In this document: positions 27,340 through 35,171 of the stretch, piece by piece
How positions within the stretch are numbered: the first letter of the stretch is position 1
Layout of the letters: each line of letters opens with the position of its first letter
NCBI RefSeq assembly: GCF_014651075.1
Contig: NZ_BMWE01000001.1
Location: 558,001-622,000 of the forward strand
Length of the DNA: 64,000 nucleotides
Direction of reading: 5' to 3'
Origin: Streptomyces djakartensis
Lineage (GTDB): Bacteria; Actinomycetota; Actinomycetes; Streptomycetales; Streptomycetaceae
Made by a program: the position numbers and the translations under genes
The notes under the pieces: generated by a model
Seen by the model: only the letters and a program-made list of their open reading frames with translations
Database searches by the model: none
What the model was told of the DNA's origin: nothing

Positions 27340-28488
27340 CTACTCGAGCGGCTGGTTGAGGTACGGGTCGGCTACCGCCTCGCGCAGGCTTTCCCAGGCG
27401 GCGTCGTTGGCGAGGGCCAGGTCGCAGTGCGGCCCGGGGTCGCGGTGGTTCCACTGGAGGGCGGCCTTGACGCCCTCCAGGTTCTTCAGCACCCGGGGCA
27501 CCTGCGCGTACCACTCGGCCTGCCGCCGCGGTCGGGACGGGTCGGCGGCGGTGCCGAACTCGGAGAGCATCAGCGGCTTGTCGTCGGAGATGTTCTTCCG
27601 GATCCACTCGTGCGTGGTGTCCTGGGTCTGCGCGAAGGTCAGCCAGCCGGTGTCGTGGCAGCGGTAGTAGTTGTACTGGTTGTAGGCGACCCAGTCGACG
27701 TAGCCGTCGCCGGGGTACATCGCCTTGATCACGTCGGCGTGGTCGAGATAGCCCGTGGTGATCCACGTCCACACCACGTTGTCGACGCCCAGTTCGCGGA
27801 ACCGGTCGTGGATGTGCCGGTACGCCTTCACGTACTCGGCGGGCGTGCCGTTGGCCGGGGTGCGGGTGTCCATCTCCAGGTCGAAGGAGAGGAACACCTT
27901 CCTGCCGTAGTCCTTGATGCGCTGGGCCTGGACGTCGATGACGGTCCTGTCCAGCTCGCCGGCCGCGATCTGCCTCCAGGTCGGCTGCTGCTTCTTCGTG
28001 CCGCCCCACCACTTGCTCTCCCACGACAGCAGCAGCAGGTGGTCCTCGCCGACGCGCTGCTCCTCCGGGGTGAGGAGCCGGCCCTCCCGGCGGGTGCCTT
28101 CGGGCAGGGACATGTCGTGGTACGTGTACACGATGTCGAGCTTGCGGCCCACGCGTTCCTCGTACGCCCGCACCTTCTCGGGCAGGTTGTCCCGCTCGTG
28201 CGGCACGAAGGCGCCGAACCAGGCGCCGCAGGGAGGTTCCAGGAGGGCCGTGGGGCGGCAGTCCGCGCGGGAACCGGTGGCTCCAGGTTCCGGTCCGGAG
28301 GCGTCGCGGAGGGCGAGACCGGCGACCAGGACCGCGCTGACCACCGTGGCGGCCGCGATCAGCAGACGGCGCCGGCCCGATGCGAACAGGCCGGCGGCCG
28401 GATGCTTGCCGTCCGGCCCGGGTGTGCGGGGCCGTCCGGCCGGGTCCGGGTCGCGGCGGAAGGGACGGTGGGGACGGTTGAACCTCAC
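27340..28488 (-). CDS. exported glycoside hydrolase, GH26-like
   Basis: 382 residues: a basic cytosolic start, one hydrophobic helix (about 40-60, RRRLLIAAATVVSAVLVAG) and then a TIM-barrel-type domain. It begins CGAWFGAFVPHERDNLPEKV, a typical GH26 opening. The acid/base region may be SFDLEMDTRTPAN and the nucleophile Glu lies in KPLMLSEFGTAAD near strand 7. Known GH26 enzymes cut beta-mannans or mixed-linkage glucans. Placed at the end of a polysaccharide operon, it probably trims or releases the polymer made there. ATG 28488 overlaps the preceding stop (ATGA). Anchoring versus secretion is uncertain because no clear cleavage site is seen. Confidence 0.85.
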   Translation of the reverse strand: MRFNRPHRPFRRDPDPAGRPRTPGPDGKHPAAGLFASGRRRLLIAAATVVSAVLVAGLALRDASGPEPGATGSRADCRPTALLEPPCGAWFGAFVPHERDNLPEKVRAYEERVGRKLDIVYTYHDMSLPEGTRREGRLLTPEEQRVGEDHLLLLSWESKWWGGTKKQQPTWRQIAAGELDRTVIDVQAQRIKDYGRKVFLSFDLEMDTRTPANGTPAEYVKAYRHIHDRFRELGVDNVVWTWITTGYLDHADVIKAMYPGDGYVDWVAYNQYNYYRCHDTGWLTFAQTQDTTHEWIRKNISDDKPLMLSEFGTAADPSRPRRQAEWYAQVPRVLKNLEGVKAALQWNHRDPGPHCDLALANDAAWESLREAVADPYLNQPLE

Positions 28489-28958
28489 TGAGCGGAACCC
28501 TTCGGTGTCCTCGGCGTCCTCTGTGTCCTCGGCGTCCTCGGCGTCGTCGGCGTCGTCGGCGGCGGGGAGGCACGCAGCGGCGGACAGAACGCGGCGAGTG
28601 TGGTCAGCAGGGTCAGCGTCAGCAGCACACGCTGCGCGCTGAAGGTGTGCGTGGCGATCAGTACGGTCGCGACGAGCAGCACGGCGCCGACGCCCAGGAA
28701 CAGCACCAGCATCAGCCGCTCCAGCAGGTCGGAGTGGCGGGCGAAGTCCGGGTCGCGGCCCTCGGCGGGCCCTTCGGCGGCCCCCGCCGCCGGCGCCGGG
28801 GCGCAGATTCTGACCGCGGCCGCTCCCGGGCCGGCGGCCAGGAAGGCGACGACGGCGGCCCCCCGCAGCGGCGATCCGCCGGGCAGGGCGAGCGCGGCGA
28901 GCGCGAGCCAGCCGCCGAACGGCGGCAGCATCCGGACCACGAGTTCCTGCGGTGTCAT
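28485..28958 (-). CDS. small membrane protein of the polysaccharide operon
   Basis: 157 residues with four hydrophobic stretches (for example GWLALAALALPGGSPL, GAAVVAFLAAGPGAAAV and LMLVLFLGVGAVLLVATVLI) and a C-terminal tail of Thr-Pro-Arg repeats (PRTPRTQRTPRTPK). No family was recognised. ATG 28958 is chosen because it overlaps the stop of the upstream gene by ATGA; a longer frame to 28997 runs inside that gene. Its position between the polymerase-like gene and the GH26 gene suggests an accessory role in export or polymerisation. Confidence 0.8.
   Translation of the reverse strand: MTPQELVVRMLPPFGGWLALAALALPGGSPLRGAAVVAFLAAGPGAAAVRICAPAPAAGAAEGPAEGRDPDFARHSDLLERLMLVLFLGVGAVLLVATVLIATHTFSAQRVLLTLTLLTTLAAFCPPLRASPPPTTPTTPRTPRTQRTPRTPKGSAQ
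28505..28563. repeat. 9-bp tandem repeat encoding the Thr-Pro-Arg tail
   Basis: Imperfect units of GTCCTCGGC and variants (GTCCTCTGT, GTCGTCGGC) are repeated about six times. They encode the repetitive C-terminus of the small membrane protein on the minus strand. Confidence 0.8.
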
Positions 28959-30907
28959 CGCTCCCCTCCTCGGGTCTGCTTCAGTTCGTAGAGCCATCCG
29001 GCGCTGTTCTCGGCGACCAGGTGGAACCGTGGTGAGGCGGCGACGGACTTCTGGACGCGGTCCAGCTGCGCTTTCGTGAGCTGCCCGTTCATCTCGGAGT
29101 TGGCCAGCTGGCCCTGGGTGAGCAGGAAGTAGGCCCGGGCCGGCCGCTCCACCCCCGCCATGTCACCGGCGAGGGTGGCGGCCGGGTTCCTGACGATCCG
29201 GTCGACGTGACCGCGCGCGTCGTCGAGGAACCAGTAGTGGTCGACGCTCCCGTAGGAGTCGTACGCCAGGGGGTAGTTGCGGTTGGCGGCCACCACGAGC
29301 GAGCCTTCGGGAGCCTCGTCGAAGAGCTGCCGCACCAGGCGCACTTCCTGCGGCGGGAAGTAGTTGATCCGGTCCTTGCCCGAGTAGGCCGGGACGAACG
29401 CCAGGGTGCCGAGGAGCAGGGCGGTCAGCGGCACCCAGGTGCCGATACCCCGCCGGCGGCTCACGGCGGGGCCGCCGGCCTCCCTCGCGGCGGCGTCGGC
29501 GGCCGGCGTGCGGAGCGTGGGCAGCAGCGCGGCGGCGGCGAAGAACGCGGCGCCCGGCAGCATGAACAGCAGCACCCTGAAGATCATCTCGCTGCCGTAG
29601 CCGCTGGCCGCGAACATCGGCAGCGGGGCCGCCCCGATCAGCAGCAGGGGCAGTGCGCGGTGCCGCAGCACGCGCTGCCGCAGGACGCCGGCCGCCGCGA
29701 GAAGCAGGACGGCGCCGGACAGCAGCCGGGCCGCCCAGGAGGTCGCGATCGCTCCGGTGCCCGTCGGGGTGGCGCCGTAACCGGTCTCGACGTTGGCGCC
29801 CACGTCCCCGATGGAACGGATCATGTCCGGCATGGCCGCGGACAGGAACGGCAGCGCGGCCGTGAGGCACCAGGCGAGGAAGATCACGAGCGTCGTGGCC
29901 AGCGGGACCCAGTCGCGGTGGCGCCGGCTGAGGCACAGGGCGAGCAGGCAGGCCACGAGCATGCCCGGGGTGAGCTGGTGGGAGATGACGATCGCCACGA
30001 TCATGACGGTGATCACCACCGTCCACACGGCCTGCCGGGGCTGCCCGCTGCGCACGGCGGACCGGCCGAAGCGGCGCAGGACGACGGCCAGGATGCCCAG
30101 GTGCAGCGCGTAGGCGACGGACTGGGGCGAGAAGTAGTCCTGCCCGACCCAGTTGGCGACGCAGAAGAGCCAGACGGCCGTCCAGATCAGCCGCCGGTCC
30201 TCGGTGAAGGTGCGGTAGATCAGCAGCAGCGGAAGGAGCAGCATCAGGCTGGAGACCAGGGGCCACCAGGCCATGAACATCGCCGACGACTCCACGCCCA
30301 GCAACCGAACCAGGGCGGCCTGGGCGGCGAAGAAGCCCGGCCACTGGTCGTAGACCGCCATGTCGCCGATCTGGTCGGCCGTCTGGAGTCCGCCGGCCGT
30401 CAGCAGATGGTCGATGACCGCGTCGTGCTTCCACGCCCAGGCGTACAGCGGGGTCGGGTAGACCACGGCCTGGGTGGCCCGCTCCATCACCAGCAGGCCG
30501 AGGACGTACGCCGCCCCCCAGCCGCCCGGCCGGCGCGGGTCGCGGACCGTGAACCAGAAGCCGGTGGTGAGCACCAGCAGCCCGGCCCAGAAGGCGGGGT
30601 GCAGCGCGGTGACCAGCCCGTAGTCGTCGAGCCGCGAGACGTCGGTGTGCCGCACCGCGTACGCCCAGAGGGCGAGCGCGGCGAGCAGCGGCACACCCGG
30701 CCAGGCGGGCGCGCGCCGTCCGGTCCGGGCGGGGGGCAGGTCGGACAGGTCCGTCACGGGCTCATGGGCAGGGCTCGACGACTCCGAGGAGGAGGGGCTG
30801 GAGGACTGGCTGGAGGTCTCGGGTGCGGTGCCGGACCGGTCCGTGCCGTCCTGGGCGGGCGTGGGTTCCGGCGTGGCTCTCTCCCGTGGAGTTGCTGGCG
30901 GACGCAC
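28955..30907 (-). CDS. polytopic membrane protein, candidate polysaccharide polymerase or lipid-linked glycosyltransferase
   Basis: 650 residues. A Ser/Pro/Thr-rich cytosolic start of about 60 residues (SSQSSSPSSSESSSPAH) precedes roughly ten to twelve hydrophobic helices. Large loops contain YPTPLYAWAWKHDAVIDHLL and VYDQWPGFFAAQAALV, followed by FSPQSVAYALHLGILAVVL. The last 130 residues are a soluble extracytoplasmic domain (PEGSLVVAANRNYPLAYDSYG). The layout recalls GT-C transferases and Wzy-type polymerases, but no diagnostic catalytic motif is certain. GTG 30907 starts the gene 57 bp after the flippase-like gene's stop. It probably polymerises or modifies the repeat unit (inference from locus). 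Confidence 0.8.
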   Translation of the reverse strand: MRPPATPRERATPEPTPAQDGTDRSGTAPETSSQSSSPSSSESSSPAHEPVTDLSDLPPARTGRRAPAWPGVPLLAALALWAYAVRHTDVSRLDDYGLVTALHPAFWAGLLVLTTGFWFTVRDPRRPGGWGAAYVLGLLVMERATQAVVYPTPLYAWAWKHDAVIDHLLTAGGLQTADQIGDMAVYDQWPGFFAAQAALVRLLGVESSAMFMAWWPLVSSLMLLLPLLLIYRTFTEDRRLIWTAVWLFCVANWVGQDYFSPQSVAYALHLGILAVVLRRFGRSAVRSGQPRQAVWTVVITVMIVAIVISHQLTPGMLVACLLALCLSRRHRDWVPLATTLVIFLAWCLTAALPFLSAAMPDMIRSIGDVGANVETGYGATPTGTGAIATSWAARLLSGAVLLLAAAGVLRQRVLRHRALPLLLIGAAPLPMFAASGYGSEMIFRVLLFMLPGAAFFAAAALLPTLRTPAADAAAREAGGPAVSRRRGIGTWVPLTALLLGTLAFVPAYSGKDRINYFPPQEVRLVRQLFDEAPEGSLVVAANRNYPLAYDSYGSVDHYWFLDDARGHVDRIVRNPAATLAGDMAGVERPARAYFLLTQGQLANSEMNGQLTKAQLDRVQKSVAASPRFHLVAENSAGWLYELKQTRGGER

Positions 30908-30964
30908 GGTGGTTCCCCCCTGGCGGTTCGGCTCGGTGTGGCTCTGTTCGGCTCGGGTGACGGG

Positions 30965-33223
30965 TCAGTGGGCGGTCGGTCCGTCCGGTTGTCCGCGGTG
31001 CGGCTGCCACCGGACCCACGCGGCGCGACGGCAGAGCGGCAAGACCTTGACGAGTACGGCGAGTACGGCGAGTACGGCGAGCAGGGGCGGCGCGACCGGT
31101 GCGAGCGCCTCGCGCCACACCCAGCCGCCGACCGCGACGAGATACAGAACCCCCCAGCGCGCCTGCCACGGCAGCCGTCCGCCCGCGCTCGCGAGCAGCA
31201 GCCACAGCGGCACCAGGCACAGCAGTTGACAGGCCGGCGGCGCCCAGCGCAGCAGCGGCTCGGGCCCGTCGAGGCCCAGCACGTCCGCGAGGAACCCGGC
31301 GGTCTTCACATACAACGCCCCGTCCACCGGGGGCGGTTCCCGTCCGAGGGCGACCGGTGCGGCGTACAGGGCCAGCAGGGCGGCGCACAACGCCGCGCCG
31401 GGCAACCACGGTTCGCGCCGGGCGCAGAGGGTGACCGCGGCGGCGAACACCACGAGCAGCAGGCCCTGGGCGGTGAGCGACGGCAGCGGCAGGCCCGCCA
31501 GCAGCTGCCGCCCCGTCGGCTCGTTCACGGTGGTGCCGCCGAGCCAGGGCAGCTCGCGCAGCGGCGCGGAGAAGAAGACGGCGGCGACACCGAGCAGGCT
31601 CCAGAGGGCACCGCGCAGCCGCCGTTCCCGTGGCTCCTGGTCCGTGGGCTCACGGGGTGGTGGTTCGCGGGGTGGTGGTTCGCGGGTCGGACCATCCGGC
31701 CGCACGATCAGCGCCAGTGTGTCCGCCTGCAGCGCCTCACGCTCGTACCCGGGGCGCCCGATGAACAACGTGACCGTGTCCTCGTCGCCGCCCCCCTGCC
31801 GGTACGCGGCACGGCGGGCCCAGGTCGTGCCGTATCCGGCGGTGGCGTTGAGTTTCGCCCAGCGGGTGCCGTAGGCGTCGGTGACGGGCGGGCGGGCGGC
31901 GGGTGCGCTGTCGTCGTGGCGCAGGGCCGCACGCAGTCCGGCCGTGGAGACGACGGCGATCACCGTCATGCTCAGCAGCACCGCCCAGCCGGCGCCCGCG
32001 ATGCCGGCCGGGGTGAACAGCGCGGCCGCGCTGCCCAGCACCAGGGCGCACATGGCCCCCTGGAGCGCGGCCAGCACCCCCGTACGCCCCTGAACGCGCA
32101 GCACGCCGATGTACAGCTCCACCACGACCCGCGGCAGCGCGCCGAGGGCGAGCAGCCGCAGCACCGTCGAGCCGTGCTCGGCGTAGTCCGGGCTGAAGGG
32201 CGTGAGGATGTACGGGGCGAACAGGACGAGCACCGCCACGACCGGGACCAGCAGCAGCGTCATGCGGCGCAGTGCGCCCCGGACGCCGTCGGCGAGTTGA
32301 CGCGGGTCGTGCGAGGCGTGCGCGGTGAGGGACGAGGCCATGTTGATGGCCATGAACTCCATCGTGCCGCCGACGGTGTACGCCACGTAGAAGTAGCCGT
32401 TCTCGGCGGCGCTGAAGCGGACCGCGACCATCACCGGCAGCAGGTTGATCATCGCCAGGCTGAACAGGGCGCCCAGCGAGTCCCCGGCGAGGAAGCGGCC
32501 CATCTCGCGGAATCCGGGCGGCCGCAGATGCCGGTCGGCCGCGGACTGGCGCGGGATGAGCCTGCGGAAGATCAGCCAGCCAAGCGGCAGGGTGGAGAAG
32601 GCGATCGCCACCGCCCAGGACACGAAGATGCCGAGGACGGGCAGCGTGCCGGCGAAGACGGCCAGGAGAGCCAGTTTCCCGATCGAGAACACCGCGTTCC
32701 CGGCCGGCACCCACTCCGCCTTGCGCAATCCGGTGAGCACCCCGTCCTGGAGGGTGAGCAGCGCCCAGGCCACACACGCCGCGACGAACACCGCCCCGGC
32801 CATGGGTGTGCCCAGCGGGGCGTACGACGCTCCCCAGGCGTCCAGCGTGAGCAGGAAGACGGCGGCGGCGAGCGCCACGACCAGCGAACTCGCCGCGTAC
32901 GTGCCCCACACCAGACGCCCGGTCTCCGGTCCCGCGCGGGGCACGAAGCGGACGACGGCGCCGATCATCGTGGTGGCGGTGATGCTGGCGAGCAGCCGCA
33001 TCGCCGCGATGGCGGCGGAGCCCTGCCCGACGGCCTCCTCGGAGTAGTAGCGCGCGGCCACCAGCCAGAACCCCAGGCCCAGTACGGCGGACACGCCGGT
33101 GCTGAGCATGAGGAAGTAGGCGTTCTTGAACAGCGAGTCGTGGGTGGGCCCGCTGCCGGCGGGCTCCGGTCCGTCGCCGTCGGCGCGCGTGGTGGCGGGC
33201 GCGTGCACCTGGATCTCAGCCAC
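30965..33223 (-). CDS. Wzx/MATE-like polysaccharide flippase with an extra C-terminal membrane domain
   Basis: 752 residues. The first 450 are a polysaccharide-exporter fold: FKNAYFLMLSTGVSAVLGLGFWLVAARYYSEE (helices 1-2), AIAAMRLLASITATTMIGAVVRFVPRAG, and later ENGYFYVAYTVGGTMEFMAINM. A charged linker with PPPREPPPREPTDQEP repeats (about 545-575) leads to another 200 residues with six or so helices. Ordinary flippases are 400-500 residues, so the C-terminal part is an addition of unknown role. GTG 33223 is chosen; it overlaps the aminotransferase gene by 8 bp. The protein likely moves a lipid-linked repeat unit across the membrane. Confidence 0.82.
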   Translation of the reverse strand: MAEIQVHAPATTRADGDGPEPAGSGPTHDSLFKNAYFLMLSTGVSAVLGLGFWLVAARYYSEEAVGQGSAAIAAMRLLASITATTMIGAVVRFVPRAGPETGRLVWGTYAASSLVVALAAAVFLLTLDAWGASYAPLGTPMAGAVFVAACVAWALLTLQDGVLTGLRKAEWVPAGNAVFSIGKLALLAVFAGTLPVLGIFVSWAVAIAFSTLPLGWLIFRRLIPRQSAADRHLRPPGFREMGRFLAGDSLGALFSLAMINLLPVMVAVRFSAAENGYFYVAYTVGGTMEFMAINMASSLTAHASHDPRQLADGVRGALRRMTLLLVPVVAVLVLFAPYILTPFSPDYAEHGSTVLRLLALGALPRVVVELYIGVLRVQGRTGVLAALQGAMCALVLGSAAALFTPAGIAGAGWAVLLSMTVIAVVSTAGLRAALRHDDSAPAARPPVTDAYGTRWAKLNATAGYGTTWARRAAYRQGGGDEDTVTLFIGRPGYEREALQADTLALIVRPDGPTREPPPREPPPREPTDQEPRERRLRGALWSLLGVAAVFFSAPLRELPWLGGTTVNEPTGRQLLAGLPLPSLTAQGLLLVVFAAAVTLCARREPWLPGAALCAALLALYAAPVALGREPPPVDGALYVKTAGFLADVLGLDGPEPLLRWAPPACQLLCLVPLWLLLASAGGRLPWQARWGVLYLVAVGGWVWREALAPVAPPLLAVLAVLAVLVKVLPLCRRAAWVRWQPHRGQPDGPTAH

Positions 33224-34445
33224 GGTACTGACCCGGCCCTCCCGGTGCCTCGACGGGGCGTGCCCCGGACCGCTCCAGCGCCTCGACCACCGTCCGGGCC
33301 CGCAGCGGGTCCGCGGGCAGCGCGTGCCGCGCGAACCAGCGGGCCGCCTCGGGCGCCGGTGAGGGGTCGGTGAACTCCGCACCGGCGTAGTCGTCCAGCG
33401 GCGGGTCGTAGAGGTAGCCGACGACGACGCCCTGACGTGCCAGGGCCGCGATCGCCGCGTCCCGGTCCGCCACGAAGAGCGGGACGCGGAAGAGCGGCTG
33501 GGTGCCGTACGCGTCGCGCGGCTTGGCCCAGGGCGTGGACAGCAGCAGCTGCGTCCCCACGCGGCAGGCGTCGAGCACGTCGTCCAGCCGGTCGAGCCGG
33601 CGTCCGATGCGCCGCAGCCGCAGCCGGCCGGACTCCTGGCGGTAGTCGTGCATGTCGACGCGTACCCACGGGTCGTGGGCGTCGAGGCCGGGCGCCCGGG
33701 GGGCGGCCCGCGCGAGTTCGTCCGGGCGCAGGGGCATCCGGATCTCCTCGCGGTCCGCCAGCCCCAGCAGCCGGACCGCGGCCCAGGCGGCGCGCCGCAG
33801 CCGCAGCCCGCGCACCGCCGCCTCCGCGTACGGCCGGACGGCGTAGGCGAGTTCGGACGTCAGCCGATTCGGCGTGAGCAATCCGGCGCAGGTCTTCTCC
33901 ACCGCGTCCCGCAGACCCGGGTCCGCCAGAGAGAGCATGCCTCCTGCCTTGGCCCCGACGTGCTTGGACAGACTGAACGCCGAAGCCTCCCCCCACGCGC
34001 CGACCGGCCGGTCCCCCACCCGGCTGCCGATGGCGTGCGCCCCGTCCTCGAACAGCGGGATCCGCAGCGCGTCGCATCTCTCCCGCAGGCGCGGCGCCGG
34101 GTCCGGGTTCCCGTACAGGTTGGTGGTGAGCACGGCCGACACCGAGCTCCACGTCTCGTCGGGCACGGCGTCGATGTCGATGGACGCGTCGAGCGGGTTC
34201 AACGGCGCCTGCACGGGGCGCAGTCCGGCCGCGAGCACGACGAAGAGGATCACGTCGTCGTTGACCGGCGACATCAGCACCCGGCCGCCCGGCGGGCACC
34301 AGTGGCGCAGCGCCACGTACAGCCCGAAACGGCACGACGGTACGTACACACATTCCCGGCCGAGCCGCGCCCGCATGGTCTCTTCCAGCCGTTTCAGCCG
34401 AGAACCATGCCGCGCCGCGCCCGGACCGGCCTCCCCAATGGCCAT
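33216..34445 (-). CDS. DegT/DnrJ/EryC1-type PLP-dependent aminotransferase-like protein
   Basis: 409 residues of fold-type I. The start ECVYVPSCRFGLYVALRHW and GGRVLMSPVNDDVILFVVLAAGLRPV match the cofactor-pocket region of nucleotide-sugar aminotransferases. IPLFEDGAHAIGSRVGD has the Asp that contacts the pyridine nitrogen, and AFSLSKHVGAKAGG supplies the probable Schiff-base Lys (about residue 160). The family makes amino sugars by transamination of keto-sugar nucleotides. An amino sugar product would suit the deacetylase in the other arm. ATG 34445 is the first gene of the left-pointing arm, with its promoter in 34446-34560. Confidence 0.87.
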   Translation of the reverse strand: MAIGEAGPGAARHGSRLKRLEETMRARLGRECVYVPSCRFGLYVALRHWCPPGGRVLMSPVNDDVILFVVLAAGLRPVQAPLNPLDASIDIDAVPDETWSSVSAVLTTNLYGNPDPAPRLRERCDALRIPLFEDGAHAIGSRVGDRPVGAWGEASAFSLSKHVGAKAGGMLSLADPGLRDAVEKTCAGLLTPNRLTSELAYAVRPYAEAAVRGLRLRRAAWAAVRLLGLADREEIRMPLRPDELARAAPRAPGLDAHDPWVRVDMHDYRQESGRLRLRRIGRRLDRLDDVLDACRVGTQLLLSTPWAKPRDAYGTQPLFRVPLFVADRDAAIAALARQGVVVGYLYDPPLDDYAGAEFTDPSPAPEAARWFARHALPADPLRARTVVEALERSGARPVEAPGGPGQYRG

Positions 34446-34562
34446 CCGCCCCCCAGATGTGCCGTGGGAACGCCCCCTCCCCGAGGCCTTCCGGCACCCG
34501 CCCAGAGTCGCCCCGTTCGCACCGCTCCGTCAAGATTGCGTCGACTCCGGTGGACAAGGCCA

Positions 34563-34597
34563 TGGACGCGGCTGTGGACGCGGCTGTGGAAGCGGCT
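34563..34597. repeat. 12-bp tandem repeat near the end of the exporter operon
   Basis: Units TGGACGCGGCTG at 34563-34574 and 34575-34586, then a third imperfect copy to 34597 that ends inside the stop codon of the membrane protein gene. It lies between two minus-strand operons. Confidence 0.8.
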
Positions 34598-35171
34598 ACC
34601 TCCTCGGTCCCGCGACGGCGTAGGCCGTGACGCCGACGATCGCGAGGCCCCCTGCTGTCCAGGTGGCCGCCGCCGTGCCGGCCGGCAGCAGCATCCAGGC
34701 CGCCACCTGCGCGGGCACGCCGGCCGGGGGTGGTGCGAGGAACGCGAACGAGAGCCAGCCGAACGGCAGCGCCCAGGCGTACCGGCCACCCGAGAGGGCC
34801 GCGCCCAGGGCGGCCAGTCCCGCCAGTCCGGCGCTGTCCCGGGCGACGAACGCGGTGGTTGCCAGGTCATGGCCCAGCGCCTGCAGGGTCAGCAGGACGG
34901 CGCAGACGAACGCGGCCGCGAGCAGCACGTGCGCCGCTCTGCGGGGGGCCCAGGCGATCGCCGCGGTACGGTCCAGCGCGAGGTCCTGCCCGCTGAGTCC
35001 GATCGAGACCGCCATGGCCCCCGCGGCGAGGACGAGCACGGACGGCCGCGGGTCGCCCTGCCCGGCGCCGCCGTCCCGGGCGAGTCCCCACACCGCCGCC
35101 GCGCTGACCACCACCGCGGCGAGCGACGCGGGTACCTGACGCGAGCGCGCGTACAGCACCAGCCATCTCAC
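34596..35171 (-). CDS. membrane subunit of an ABC-2-like exporter operon
   Basis: 191 residues with about six hydrophobic helices, including SLAAVVVSAAAVWGL, SVLVLAAGAMAVSIGL and GGLAIVGVTAYAVAGP. The start MRWLVLYARSRQVP overlaps the preceding permease gene by 4 bp (ATGA). The short size and lack of ATPase motifs suggest a second, small permease or accessory subunit for the ATPase encoded at 36562. No named family was recognised. Confidence 0.8.
   Translation of the reverse strand: MRWLVLYARSRQVPASLAAVVVSAAAVWGLARDGGAGQGDPRPSVLVLAAGAMAVSIGLSGQDLALDRTAAIAWAPRRAAHVLLAAAFVCAVLLTLQALGHDLATTAFVARDSAGLAGLAALGAALSGGRYAWALPFGWLSFAFLAPPPAGVPAQVAAWMLLPAGTAAATWTAGGLAIVGVTAYAVAGPRR

Noticed and set aside
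28505..28563. CRISPR-like array
   Set aside because: The units are 9 bp and contiguous, without spacers, and code for a Thr-Pro-Arg tail.
29207..33373. Plus-strand open frame of 1388 codons across the polysaccharide genes
   Set aside because: It is antisense to the polymerase-like and flippase-like genes, with Arg/Gly/Asp/His-rich composition and no domain. High GC leaves such shadow frames open.
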